DNA of 64,000 nucleotides from Vagococcus fluvialis (GTDB lineage Bacteria > Bacillota > Bacilli > Lactobacillales > Vagococcaceae), in contig NZ_QPJV01000002.1 in the NCBI RefSeq assembly GCF_003337315.1, forward strand, positions 297,538 through 361,537, read 5' to 3'. Both the position numbers and the translations under genes were made by a program. The notes beneath the pieces are model-generated. The model ran no database searches, was not told the origin of the DNA, and saw nothing but the letters and a program-made list of their open reading frames with translations. This document shows positions 17,680 to 25,286 of this stretch, piece by piece (position 1 is the stretch's first letter; the number at the start of each line of letters is the position of its first letter).

Positions 17680-18195
17680 ATAGCAAAAGATATTATGGTA
17701 AACGACGGCATTCGTGCAAGAGAAGTACGCTTAATCTCAGCAGACGGAGAACAGTTAGGTGTTAAAAGTAAAGTTGAAGCATTGAGAATTGCTGAGAGTG
17801 CTAACTTAGACTTAGTTTTAGTTGCACCAAATGCAAAACCACCCGTTGCTAAAGTAATGGACCACGGTAAATTCCGTTTTGAACAACAGAAAAAAGAACG
17901 CGAAGCCCGTAAAAATCAAAAAGTGATCAATGTGAAAGAAGTACGTTTAAGTCCAACAATCGATGTTAATGATTTTAATACAAAACTTCGTAACGCACGT
18001 AAATTCCTTGAAAAAGGTGACAAAGTGAAAGCTTCAATCCGTTTCAAAGGTCGTGCGATTACTCATAAAGAAATTGGTCAGAACGTCTTAAACCGTTTAG
18101 CTGAAGAAACTGCTGATATTGCAACAGTAGAACAAAAAGCTAAAATGGATGGTAGAAGTATGTTTTTAGTACTTTCACCAAAAGCAGATAAGTAA
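17680..18195 (+). CDS. infC: Translation initiation factor IF-3 (AUA start)
   Basis: A 171-residue IF-3: N-domain with [21 protein letters not shown], then the linker rich in Lys/Arg ([14 protein letters not shown]) and the C-domain with [13 protein letters not shown] and [11 protein letters not shown]. It binds the 30S subunit and rejects wrong start codons. The best ribosome site, ATGGAGGTGA (17664-17673), is six bases before ATA at 17680; an ATG two codons earlier directly abuts the ribosome site and would be too close. B. subtilis infC starts with AUU at the aligned codon. I therefore take ATA as the start, which would give the known self-control of IF-3. Confidence 0.9.
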   Translation: MAKDIMVNDGIRAREVRLISADGEQLGVKSKVEALRIAESANLDLVLVAPNAKPPVAKVMDHGKFRFEQQKKEREARKNQKVINVKEVRLSPTIDVNDFNTKLRNARKFLEKGDKVKASIRFKGRAITHKEIGQNVLNRLAEETADIATVEQKAKMDGRSMFLVLSPKADK

Positions 18196-18219
18196 CAAGA
18201 ATTTGAGGAGGAAATCAAA

Positions 18220-18420
18220 ATGCCAAAAATGAAAACTCACCGCGGACTAGCAAAACGTGTTAAGCGTACTGGTGGTGGCGGATTAAAAAGATACCGTGCG
18301 TTTACAAGTCACCGTTTCCACGGAAAAACTAAAAAACAACGTCGTCAATTACGTCGTCCAAGAATGGTATCAAAAGGCGACTACAAACGTATCCGTCAAC
18401 AATTGACAGGTATGAGATAA
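18220..18420 (+). CDS. rpmI: 50S ribosomal protein L35
   Basis: A 66-residue basic protein, [20 protein letters not shown] at its start, the standard L35 signature. It is a large-subunit protein made with IF-3 and L20 from one operon. GAGGAGG precedes the ATG. Confidence 0.97.
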   Translation: MPKMKTHRGLAKRVKRTGGGGLKRYRAFTSHRFHGKTKKQRRQLRRPRMVSKGDYKRIRQQLTGMR

Positions 18421-18489
18421 GCTTTTTAGTTTTTTGATAATGACTAAAAACTTCAATAAATTCAATCGTAAACTCAAGGAGGAATTATC

Positions 18490-18849
18490 ATGGCACGTGT
18501 AAAAGGTGGAAAAGTAACTCGCCAACGTCGTAAAAAAGTCCTAAAGTTAGCTAAAGGCTACTATGGCTCAAAACATACATTATTCAAAACAGCAAAAGAA
18601 CAAGTGATGAGATCACATACTTATGCATTCAGAGACCGTAAACAAACTAAACGTAACTTCCGTAAATTATGGATCGCACGTATTAACGCTGGTGCTCGTA
18701 TGAATGGTTTAAGCTACAGCAAAATGATGCATGGCTTAAAATTAGCTGAAATCGACATCAACCGTAAAATGTTATCTGAATTAGCTATCCATGATGCTGA
18801 AGCTTTCACAGCTCTTGCTGAAACAGCTAAAGCAGAATTAGCTAAATAA
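18490..18849 (+). CDS. rplT: 50S ribosomal protein L20
   Basis: A 119-residue protein with MARVKGG and [24 protein letters not shown] N-terminal basic extension (here [19 protein letters not shown]) and the globular C-domain [17 protein letters not shown]. It is an early 23S assembly protein and, in Firmicutes, the repressor of this operon through the leader. AAGGAGG precedes the ATG. Confidence 0.97.
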   Translation: MARVKGGKVTRQRRKKVLKLAKGYYGSKHTLFKTAKEQVMRSHTYAFRDRKQTKRNFRKLWIARINAGARMNGLSYSKMMHGLKLAEIDINRKMLSELAIHDAEAFTALAETAKAELAK

Positions 18850-18879
18850 TCAAATTTTTGTTGATTTATCAACGTTCTG

Positions 18880-18912
18880 GGCACTTCTTCTAGTAAGGAG
18901 TGTCTTTTTTTG
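18880..18912 (+). terminator. Terminator after rplT
   Basis: GGCACTTCTT pairs with AAGGAGTGTC and is followed by seven T. Confidence 0.85.
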
Positions 18913-18927
18913 TTTAAGCAAAGAGAG

Positions 18928-18973
18928 AATCGCCTAACATCTACTGGCTAAAATAGGTGTTAGGCGATTTTTG
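18928..18973. terminator. Second hairpin between rplT and pyruvate oxidase gene
   Basis: AATCGCCTAACATCT pairs with AGGTGTTAGGCGATT; a T run follows on the plus strand. It may be a backup terminator for rplT or a 3' end for the leftward gene. Confidence 0.65.
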
Positions 18974-19024
18974 TGCACTTCTTTATTTATTTAGAAACAA
19001 AATGAAATATAAGGATTGTGTTAC

Positions 19025-20773
19025 TTAGGCATTTAATAATTCCTTTAGAGTAACTAGATTTTCACCGTTATATAATGCTTTAAAGTCATTAATTTCAGTT
19101 TCACTATATAACTCTTTATCTAAAATTAGGTTTTCAACAGGGATTGGTCTTTCATCCATGATTTTTGCATCGATTAACACAACTCTACTAGCATTTAAAT
19201 CTTCAATAGCTTTAGAAAAGACATTATCAATCTCTTCAATAGTTCTTAGAGTGTAACCAACAGCACCTTGAGCTTCTGAAATCTTAGCGAAATCAACATC
19301 TGTTAAATCAACACCAAAAATAGCATCATTTGTATCTAATTGGGAGTCACGAATAAAACCAAATTGTTGATTAGAGAATACAACGTGAATACTTGGTAAG
19401 TTATATCTAACGGCTGTGACGATATCCTGCATATTCATCGCAAAACCACCATCACCAGATAAACTCCAAACTTGGCGATTTTTAAATTCGAGTTTAGCAG
19501 CAATAGCACCTGGTAATCCATTTCCCATTGTGGCAAACAGTTCAGAAGTACGCCAGGTGTTTTTAGGTGTCATATGAAGATGTCTAATAGATGTTTGAGT
19601 AACGTCTCCAACATCTACAGAATAAAGAGCGTCTTCATCAGCATAACGATTAATAGCATCATAGACTTGATATAATCGTAGGTCACCTTCTGTATTTTTT
19701 TCTAATTGGTGCATATATTCTTTCCAGTTTTTTATATTATCTAGGTTAGCTTGATACCATTCTGTAAGTGGTGCTTCAGCTATTTTTTCATTTATTTTTG
19801 ATAAAGCAATTTCAGCATCACCAAGAATTGTGACATCGGGATGATGTCTTTTACCAAGATTTTTTTGATTGTTATCAATTTGAATAAAGTGTTTAACATT
19901 TGAAAATGTTCCTTTTTCTTCACTGAAAGGGAAGTTACTTCCGACAAAGAGAACAGTGTCAGCTTCAGCTAAAGCTTCATTTGCAGGTTTCCAAGCTACT
20001 CGAAAAGCAGAACCTAAAAGACCTTCATAATCGTAATTAAAATTATCAAAGTTAATACCAGTAATGGCAACGGGAGCTTTTATTTTTCTACCTAAGGCTT
20101 CAACTAATTCTCCACACCCTCTTGTTCCTTTTCCAGCATAAATGACAGGTCTTTTAGCTTTCTCTAATAATGCGACAGCCTTGTCAATATCTGAAACATC
20201 AGGAAGCATTTTAGGTAATTTGCGATAAGATGAGGCAGAAGAAGGCCATTTATCAGCATCAATTTTTTCCCAACCAAAGTTAACTGGTACTTCAACAACT
20301 GCTACACCGCGATAAGCAACAGCCGTACGAATCGCCTCATCTAATACTTTAGGTAACTGCTCAGCGTAAGCCACTTTCCTGTTATAAATGGCTACATCAG
20401 CAAATAAAGGATTTTGATTCATTTCTTGGAACATATCCATATTAGCTTCACTTAAAGGTCTTTGTCCTAATATAGCTAAGACAGGGACGTTATCAAACTT
20501 AGCATCATACAAACCATTGTAAAGATGAGTTGCACCAGGACCGGCCGATCCGACACAAACACCAATTTTACCAGTGAATTTAGCATGCATAGAAGCAGCT
20601 AAAGCACCAGCTTCTTCATGTCTAACTTGGATGAAATTTATATGTTCCTTTTCTTTTTCTAAAGCATCAATTAATGAGTTGAGAGAACCAGCTGGAATAC
20701 CATAAATATTCTCAACACCCCAGGATTCAATAGTTTTAAGGCCAGCTACCCAGCCATCTATTTTATTTGACAT
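19025..20773 (-). CDS. spxB: Pyruvate oxidase
   Basis: A 582-residue thiamine-diphosphate enzyme. The N-terminal pyrimidine-binding domain has YGIPAGSLNSL and the conserved Glu in VRHEEAGA. The middle FAD domain has PVIYAGKGTRG. The C-terminal pyrophosphate domain has SLSGDGGFAMNM...VFSN, the GDG-Asn motif. It turns pyruvate, phosphate and oxygen into acetyl phosphate, CO2 and hydrogen peroxide. Length and motifs match Lactobacillus/Streptococcus Pox/SpxB. A possible promoter is TTGCTA-N16-TAGAAT about 60 bp upstream of the start. No catabolite-response element is evident. Confidence 0.9.
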   Translation of the reverse strand: MSNKIDGWVAGLKTIESWGVENIYGIPAGSLNSLIDALEKEKEHINFIQVRHEEAGALAASMHAKFTGKIGVCVGSAGPGATHLYNGLYDAKFDNVPVLAILGQRPLSEANMDMFQEMNQNPLFADVAIYNRKVAYAEQLPKVLDEAIRTAVAYRGVAVVEVPVNFGWEKIDADKWPSSASSYRKLPKMLPDVSDIDKAVALLEKAKRPVIYAGKGTRGCGELVEALGRKIKAPVAITGINFDNFNYDYEGLLGSAFRVAWKPANEALAEADTVLFVGSNFPFSEEKGTFSNVKHFIQIDNNQKNLGKRHHPDVTILGDAEIALSKINEKIAEAPLTEWYQANLDNIKNWKEYMHQLEKNTEGDLRLYQVYDAINRYADEDALYSVDVGDVTQTSIRHLHMTPKNTWRTSELFATMGNGLPGAIAAKLEFKNRQVWSLSGDGGFAMNMQDIVTAVRYNLPSIHVVFSNQQFGFIRDSQLDTNDAIFGVDLTDVDFAKISEAQGAVGYTLRTIEEIDNVFSKAIEDLNASRVVLIDAKIMDERPIPVENLILDKELYSETEINDFKALYNGENLVTLKELLNA

Positions 20774-21096
20774 CTAATATCAATCCTAACTTTTTATTTT
20801 GACAAGGCGTCCCCTGTACAGATTCATTCTAGTGTTTTTGTTTGAGATAGCAAAAAAACCAACTTTTTGAAAAGTTTTTCTATTTTGAGCCATCTAAAAA
20901 AATAAGCTTAAAAGCTTTTAAAATAAGGGAATTGAATCTCTTTTTCTTTTTTTTAGAAAAATATAAAAACAGAACAATATTGTTTTTGTATTTATTTTTA
21001 TATAACAGTTTAATGAACTGTTATAGTCTGTTTTATTAAAAAAAGTATTTTTAAAGGAGAAAATAATGCTATACTTGTTTAAAAGGAGGGTTTAAA
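20774..21096. promoter_or_regulatory. Divergent promoter region with two palindromes
   Basis: This 323-bp gap separates pyruvate oxidase from a divergent zinc-ribbon gene. It holds a perfect inverted repeat TATAACAGTT-taatg-AACTGTTATA at 21001-21025 and a 12-bp palindrome AACAATATTGTT at 20973-20984. The rightward gene has an extended -10 TGCTATACT (TATACT 21070-21075) so close to its ribosome site that its leader is very short. The palindromes look like operators; the regulator is unknown. I see no gene in the gap. Confidence 0.55.
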
Positions 21097-21531
21097 ATGT
21101 GTCCGGAATGTTATAGTGAAAAAAGTCGTGTCACACCAATTTATCACCCTTATGATTGTTTAAGTCGTCATACACAATATATTTGTGGAACTTGTCGTAG
21201 ATGTATTTGTATTCAAAAGGATAAAACAAGAAATCTATATCGTTGGAATTTCCCTTTTAAATCTTTACAAGATGCTAAATATTATTTAAGAACTGCAGAG
21301 TATACGTTGAAAGATTCGTGTGGTATCTACGAAATAAAGCTTGATAAAAGTAGAAATTTCTATAAAATATTCCCAAAAAAATCTGATGTTACAGCTTATC
21401 TAAAGAAAAATAAGGGTAAAAAATGTAATAAAATCCCTGTTTTTAAAACAGAAGCTTATCAAGAATTTCCAAATACAGAAGTGAGAAAGTTGACTGAAGA
21501 AGAAATAAGTTATTATTTATTAGAGAGATAA
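21097..21531 (+). CDS. Small zinc-ribbon protein of unknown function
   Basis: A 144-residue protein. The first 45 residues carry MCPEC, ICGTCRRCICIQ, i.e. two CxxC-type pairs that could bind zinc. The rest is rich in Lys and aromatic residues (KYYLRTAEYTLKD, DKSRNFYKIFPKK) and resembles no family I know. AAAAGGAGG precedes the ATG and a terminator follows, so it is a real single gene. A nucleic-acid-binding role is only a guess from the zinc ribbon and basic charge. Confidence 0.7.
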   Translation: MCPECYSEKSRVTPIYHPYDCLSRHTQYICGTCRRCICIQKDKTRNLYRWNFPFKSLQDAKYYLRTAEYTLKDSCGIYEIKLDKSRNFYKIFPKKSDVTAYLKKNKGKKCNKIPVFKTEAYQEFPNTEVRKLTEEEISYYLLER

Positions 21532-21532
21532 A

Positions 21533-21560
21533 AAATAAACCTGACGAGGTTTATTTTTTT
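21533..21560 (+). terminator. Terminator after zinc-ribbon gene
   Basis: AAATAAACC and GGTTTATTT arms with a T run. Confidence 0.75.
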
Positions 21561-21656
21561 GAACTTAAATACAAAATTGTTTTAAATGTAAGGGGTTTTA
21601 AATAAACAGAAATTGACTCAAATTGTTATTATAGCAAGGTGTTTGCTTATTTTTTA

Positions 21657-21771
21657 TAAGAGTTACTAACTTGTGAAATTAAGAAGAAAGCCGAGAAACT
21701 TTGCTTAATTCCTTAAAATCAATAGAATAGATTTTGTGCAAGGGACGCTTTGCTTGAAAATTTAACTCTTA
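21657..21771 (+). promoter_or_regulatory. Structured leader, riboswitch candidate, before NlpA-type ABC transporter
   Basis: A closing helix TAAGAGTTA (21657-21665) with TAACTCTTA (21763-21771) encloses three hairpins: AATTAAG/CTTAATT (21677-21683 with 21704-21710, extended by AAAG/CTTT), AAAATC/GATTTT (21715-21735), and GCAAGG/CTTTGC (21738-21753). The closing strand directly abuts the ribosome site AGGGTGA of the ATPase gene at 21784, so the fold could hide or expose it. I see no SAM-I core, SMK box, T-box sequence or lysine-riboswitch core. Confidence 0.55.
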
Positions 21772-21783
21772 GGGTGAACTCAA

Positions 21784-22515
21784 ATGATCTTGTTGGAAAA
21801 TATTTCAAAAGAATTTACACAGAAAAATCATCAAATCTTAGCTCTTTCGAATATCTCTTTAGAAATTAAAAAGAATGAATTTTTTGGATTAGTTGGTGTT
21901 AGTGGATCTGGAAAATCAACTTTATTAAGAATTATTAATGGTTTAGAGATTCCAACAAAAGGAAAGATAAGCCTAAATAATAATCAGCTAGAAGAGAAGA
22001 TGACTAAGAAAAAACGCCATATGATTCAAGATATAGGTATGGTTTTTCAACAATTTAATTTATTACAAAACGTAACTGTTAAAAAGAATGTGGAGCTTCC
22101 GCTAAAAATACAAGGAAAAAAGGATGAGTCTATTGTTGAAGAAATGCTTAATTTCGTAGGTATGCTTGAGCATAAAGATAAATATCCTAGTCAATTAAGT
22201 GGTGGGCAAAAGCAAAGGGTTGCAATTGCCAGGGCATTAACTACTAAGCCAAGTATTTTATTATGTGATGAACCAACTTCTGCATTAGATGAACATAACG
22301 GCCATGAAGTTATGAAGTTACTAAAAAAAACGCAAAATGAATTAGGAACAACTATTGTATTTGTTAGTCATGAATTAGAAGTGATTAAAAGATGGTGTGA
22401 TCGAGCAGCTATTATGGAAAAAGGTGAAGTTTTATCTATAGTGGATGTAGCTAATTCAACTATTGAAGAAGATGAAGCAAGCTATTTTGAAAGAGCAGTG
22501 TGGTATTTATCATGA
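21784..22515 (+). CDS. ABC transporter ATPase, MetN-like without NIL domain
   Basis: A 243-residue ATPase. Walker A is GVSGSGKSTL (about residue 38), the signature is LSGGQKQRVAIARAL (about 139), and Walker B is ILLCDEPTSALD. It energises the NlpA/MetI-type importer formed with the next two genes. Methionine MetN proteins are usually ~340 residues and carry a C-terminal NIL sensor domain that binds methionine; this one ends about 20 residues past the H-loop region and lacks it. The substrate may therefore be methionine without trans-inhibition, or another amino acid. It overlaps the permease gene (ATGA). Confidence 0.85.
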   Translation: MILLENISKEFTQKNHQILALSNISLEIKKNEFFGLVGVSGSGKSTLLRIINGLEIPTKGKISLNNNQLEEKMTKKKRHMIQDIGMVFQQFNLLQNVTVKKNVELPLKIQGKKDESIVEEMLNFVGMLEHKDKYPSQLSGGQKQRVAIARALTTKPSILLCDEPTSALDEHNGHEVMKLLKKTQNELGTTIVFVSHELEVIKRWCDRAAIMEKGEVLSIVDVANSTIEEDEASYFERAVWYLS

Positions 22516-23198
22516 ATGAAATTATAGAAAAAGTAAGTCTACATCAAACTGAAATAATGACAGCTTTGTCTCAAACGATGGTGATGATAATTGTTTCAAT
22601 GAGTGCAGCTTTAATTATAGGGCTTCCTATGGGAACTCTTATGTATCTCAATACAATTAATTATTATAAGAGTAAAAAAATGGGAGTACTTAGCCAAATA
22701 ATAAATCTTTATGTGGATATTATTCGTTCGTTTCCATTTTTATTGTTTGTTGTATCCATTATACCTTTAACAAGATTTGTTTTAGGAACGTCATTTGGTA
22801 CGATGGCTGCAGCATTTCCTTTATGTTTTGTTGCAGTTGCTAATTATGCCAGAATGTCAGAACAAGCGCTTTTAGATGTTCCTAGAGAAACAATTGAACT
22901 TTCTAAATCTCTTGGAGCAACAACATGGCAACTTGTTTATCGTTTCTTGTATGTAGAAGGTAGATCGAGTTTAGTATTAAGTTTTACAACAGTTACTATT
23001 GGAATGGTATCGTACTCAACTATTATGGGAGTTGTTGGTGGAGGTGGAATAGGAGATTTTGCTATTCGCTATGGTTATCAATCTTATGAGTACGAGATTA
23101 TGTATACAACCATTATTGTGATGATATTGAGTGTTATTTTGATTCAAAAAACAGGTACATGGTTAGCTAATTATTTAGATAAAAGAAAAATATTTTAA
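22512..23198 (+). CDS. MetI-type ABC transporter permease
   Basis: A 228-residue inner-membrane permease with five or more helices. The ABC-permease EAA loop is ELSKSLGATTWQLVYRFLY (about residue 135). VGGGGIGDFAIRYGYQ matches the MetI/NlpA-associated permeases. The ATG at 22512 overlaps the ATPase stop. The lipoprotein gene follows 12 bp later, giving a complete importer operon. Confidence 0.87.
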   Translation: MNEIIEKVSLHQTEIMTALSQTMVMIIVSMSAALIIGLPMGTLMYLNTINYYKSKKMGVLSQIINLYVDIIRSFPFLLFVVSIIPLTRFVLGTSFGTMAAAFPLCFVAVANYARMSEQALLDVPRETIELSKSLGATTWQLVYRFLYVEGRSSLVLSFTTVTIGMVSYSTIMGVVGGGGIGDFAIRYGYQSYEYEIMYTTIIVMILSVILIQKTGTWLANYLDKRKIF

Positions 23199-23210
23199 GG
23201 AGCGTTACAG

Positions 23211-24044
23211 ATGAAAAAAAGTAGTAAAGTATTATTAGGTTTATTAGGTGTTAGCTTGTTATTAGCAGGTTGTGGAGCAAAGGATAATGCTTCAACAAAA
23301 GAATCTAAAACAAAAGAAGATAAAGTAATTAAAGTAGCAACAGCTCTAGATTCTAGTGAGAAAATTTTAAATATCGCTAATAAAGAAGCTGAAAAAGAAG
23401 GCTACACTATTGAGATTGTACGAGTAAATGATAATGTACAATACAATAAATTATTAAATGAAAAAGAAGTAGATGCTAACTTTTCACAGCATGGACCATT
23501 TATGGAAGAATTTAATGAAGCTCAAAGTGGTAATTTAGTTATTGCTCAAAAAGTGTATGATGCTCGTGTAGGGTTTTACTCAAAAGAGTATAAAAATGTA
23601 GAAGATATTCCGAATGGTGGAAAAGTAGCTATTCCTAATGATGCATCAAATCAAGGAAGAGCTTTAGCAATTTTAGATGAGAAAGGTTTAATTAAATTAA
23701 AAGATGGCGTTGGTTTTAATGGAACAGTGAAAGATGTTGTAGAAAATCCAAAAGAATTTGAATTTGTTGAAATTGATTTATTAAACTTAGCATCAGCATA
23801 TGATGAAAAAGGAATTGTTTTAGTTTATAATTATCCAACTTATTTAACTAAAATTGGTTTAACACCTGAAGATGCATTATTCTTAGAAGCTCCAAATGAT
23901 AATCACTATGCGATTAGTGTCGCAGCTCGTGAGGATAATATTGATTCTGAAAAAATTAAAGTGCTACAAAAATCAGTTGGTAGTGATGCTGTTCGTACTT
24001 ATCTAGAAGAAGAGCATGGGGAGTCATTAGTTCCATCATTTTAA
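23211..24044 (+). CDS. NlpA/MetQ-family substrate-binding lipoprotein
   Basis: A 277-residue lipoprotein. The signal sequence ends in LLLAGCG (lipobox, Cys21). The mature part matches the NlpA/MetQ family: KVATALDSSEKILNIA, NFSQHGPFMEEFN, VAIPNDASNQGRAL and VLVYNYPTYLTKIGL. It would capture the substrate outside the membrane for the permease encoded just upstream. Many family members bind methionine; the family also covers other amino acids. AAGGAGCG precedes the ATG. Confidence 0.87.
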   Translation: MKKSSKVLLGLLGVSLLLAGCGAKDNASTKESKTKEDKVIKVATALDSSEKILNIANKEAEKEGYTIEIVRVNDNVQYNKLLNEKEVDANFSQHGPFMEEFNEAQSGNLVIAQKVYDARVGFYSKEYKNVEDIPNGGKVAIPNDASNQGRALAILDEKGLIKLKDGVGFNGTVKDVVENPKEFEFVEIDLLNLASAYDEKGIVLVYNYPTYLTKIGLTPEDALFLEAPNDNHYAISVAAREDNIDSEKIKVLQKSVGSDAVRTYLEEEHGESLVPSF

Positions 24045-24054
24045 TAACTAATCT

Positions 24055-24088
24055 TAAAGAGGTTGACCAAAATGTCAGCTTCTTTTAT
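24055..24088 (+). terminator. Terminator after NlpA-type transporter operon
   Basis: TAAAGAGGTTGAC pairs, with G-U pairs, to GTCAGCTTCTTTTA. It is another GAGGYTG-type terminator. Confidence 0.8.
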
Positions 24089-24237
24089 TATTCCTTATCT
24101 CCTCCAGTTGATTAGAGCACAAGGACTTTTGATTTACTCTTTTTTTGTGACAAAATTGACTCTTGAGCTTACAAAACTGTTCGTTTATAAAGGGATTCTT
24201 AGGTGTATAATATGCCGAGTAGAGGAGAGTGAAAGAA

Positions 24238-25035
24238 GTGGAAGTAGTAAGTCAACGAAAAAAGTTAACAACTTTTGATTTAAAGATATTAGGTATTATT
24301 TTAATGTTCATTGATCATATTCATCAAATGTTTTCAATTATGGGAGCTCCAGGTTGGCTAGATTGGTTTGGTAGACCTGTAGCAACTTTATTTTTCTTTA
24401 TTAGTGTGGAGGGCTTTAGTCATACAAGAAATAAAAATAACTATTTATTTAGATTATTAATTGGTTTTTGGGTTATGAATATAGGCTCAACCATAGTTCA
24501 AAAATTTTTCGAATTAGGTCAAACAGCTTTAATGAATAATATCTTTACGGATTTATTTGTCGGAGTCTTGGCAATGTATGGTATCGATTTTTTAGTAGAG
24601 TTTAGAAAGCAAAAGAAAGCTAGTCAATTGGTAATAGGTATACTTTGCCTAGTTGGACCATTAGCTCTATCATTGATTGCTTTAGTTGGATTGTCTAGTG
24701 GTAATATGTTATTACTAGGTTTAGCACGAGTAATGCCAATGACTTTATTTGCTGAAAATAGTATCATGGTTTATTTAATACCAGTTATGTATTTACTTAG
24801 AAAAAATAAAAATTGGCAATGTCTAGCAATTGCCGCAGTTGCTATTTTATTTTTTATAGGAAACCCGGCGCAAGCTTTTACAAGTAACACTCAGTGGATG
24901 ATGATTTTTTCTATTATTCCAATTATGTTGTATGGTGGAGAAAAAGGAAGAGGAATGAAATCTTTCTTCTATATATTTTATCCAGCCCACATATGGTTAC
25001 TTTATATTTTAGCATCTCTTATTTATAATCATTAA
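24238..25035 (+). CDS. TraX-family membrane protein
   Basis: A 265-residue protein with about seven or eight hydrophobic helices. LTTFDLKILGIILMFIDHIH and GRPVATLFFFISVEGFSHT are typical of the TraX family, named for the F-pilin acetylase. Chromosomal TraX homologues in Firmicutes have no conjugation context, and none is seen here; acetyl transfer to a surface molecule is likely. The GTG at 24238, ten bases after AGAGGAG, is preferred over the GTG at 24229, which touches the ribosome site. Confidence 0.8.
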   Translation: MEVVSQRKKLTTFDLKILGIILMFIDHIHQMFSIMGAPGWLDWFGRPVATLFFFISVEGFSHTRNKNNYLFRLLIGFWVMNIGSTIVQKFFELGQTALMNNIFTDLFVGVLAMYGIDFLVEFRKQKKASQLVIGILCLVGPLALSLIALVGLSSGNMLLLGLARVMPMTLFAENSIMVYLIPVMYLLRKNKNWQCLAIAAVAILFFIGNPAQAFTSNTQWMMIFSIIPIMLYGGEKGRGMKSFFYIFYPAHIWLLYILASLIYNH

Positions 25036-25172
25036 TTGTGTGGAATAACAAAAGATTGATATGAAAATATCAGTCTTTTTTATTTTATTTTCACAAACTT
25101 AGTGAAAATACCAACTAAAATCAAGAAAATAATTTCTTATTGTGAAAAAAATAATGAAAGCTTGAAGTTATA

Positions 25173-25227
25173 ACTATATATAGTTGTCAATAGTTTTTTA
25201 AATTATCTTTAACACAATATGTAGTTG
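25173..25227 (+). promoter_or_regulatory. Two NrdR boxes before nrdD
   Basis: AACTATATATAGTT at 25172-25185 is a perfect palindrome matching the core of the NrdR box (ACAC-W-ATATATAGTGT). ACACAATATGTAGTTG at 25212-25227 is a second, weaker copy. Their centres are 41 bp apart, near four helical turns. NrdR with ATP/dATP represses ribonucleotide reductase genes through such pairs. Confidence 0.7.
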
Positions 25228-25286
25228 AAAATGATAAGTTAATGAGCTATCATATACTAGAGATTGAAATTAAGGAGTTGGCGAAA

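Noticed and set aside
21600..21783. T-box, SMK box or SAM-I riboswitch before the ABC transporter
   Set aside because: None of the conserved cores (T-box sequence, SAM-I GGCAACC region, SMK core) can be found; kept only as an unassigned structured leader.
24063..24278. A 71-residue frame after the NlpA-type lipoprotein gene
   Set aside because: It begins inside the terminator hairpin at 24055-24088, lacks a ribosome site and runs into the TraX start.
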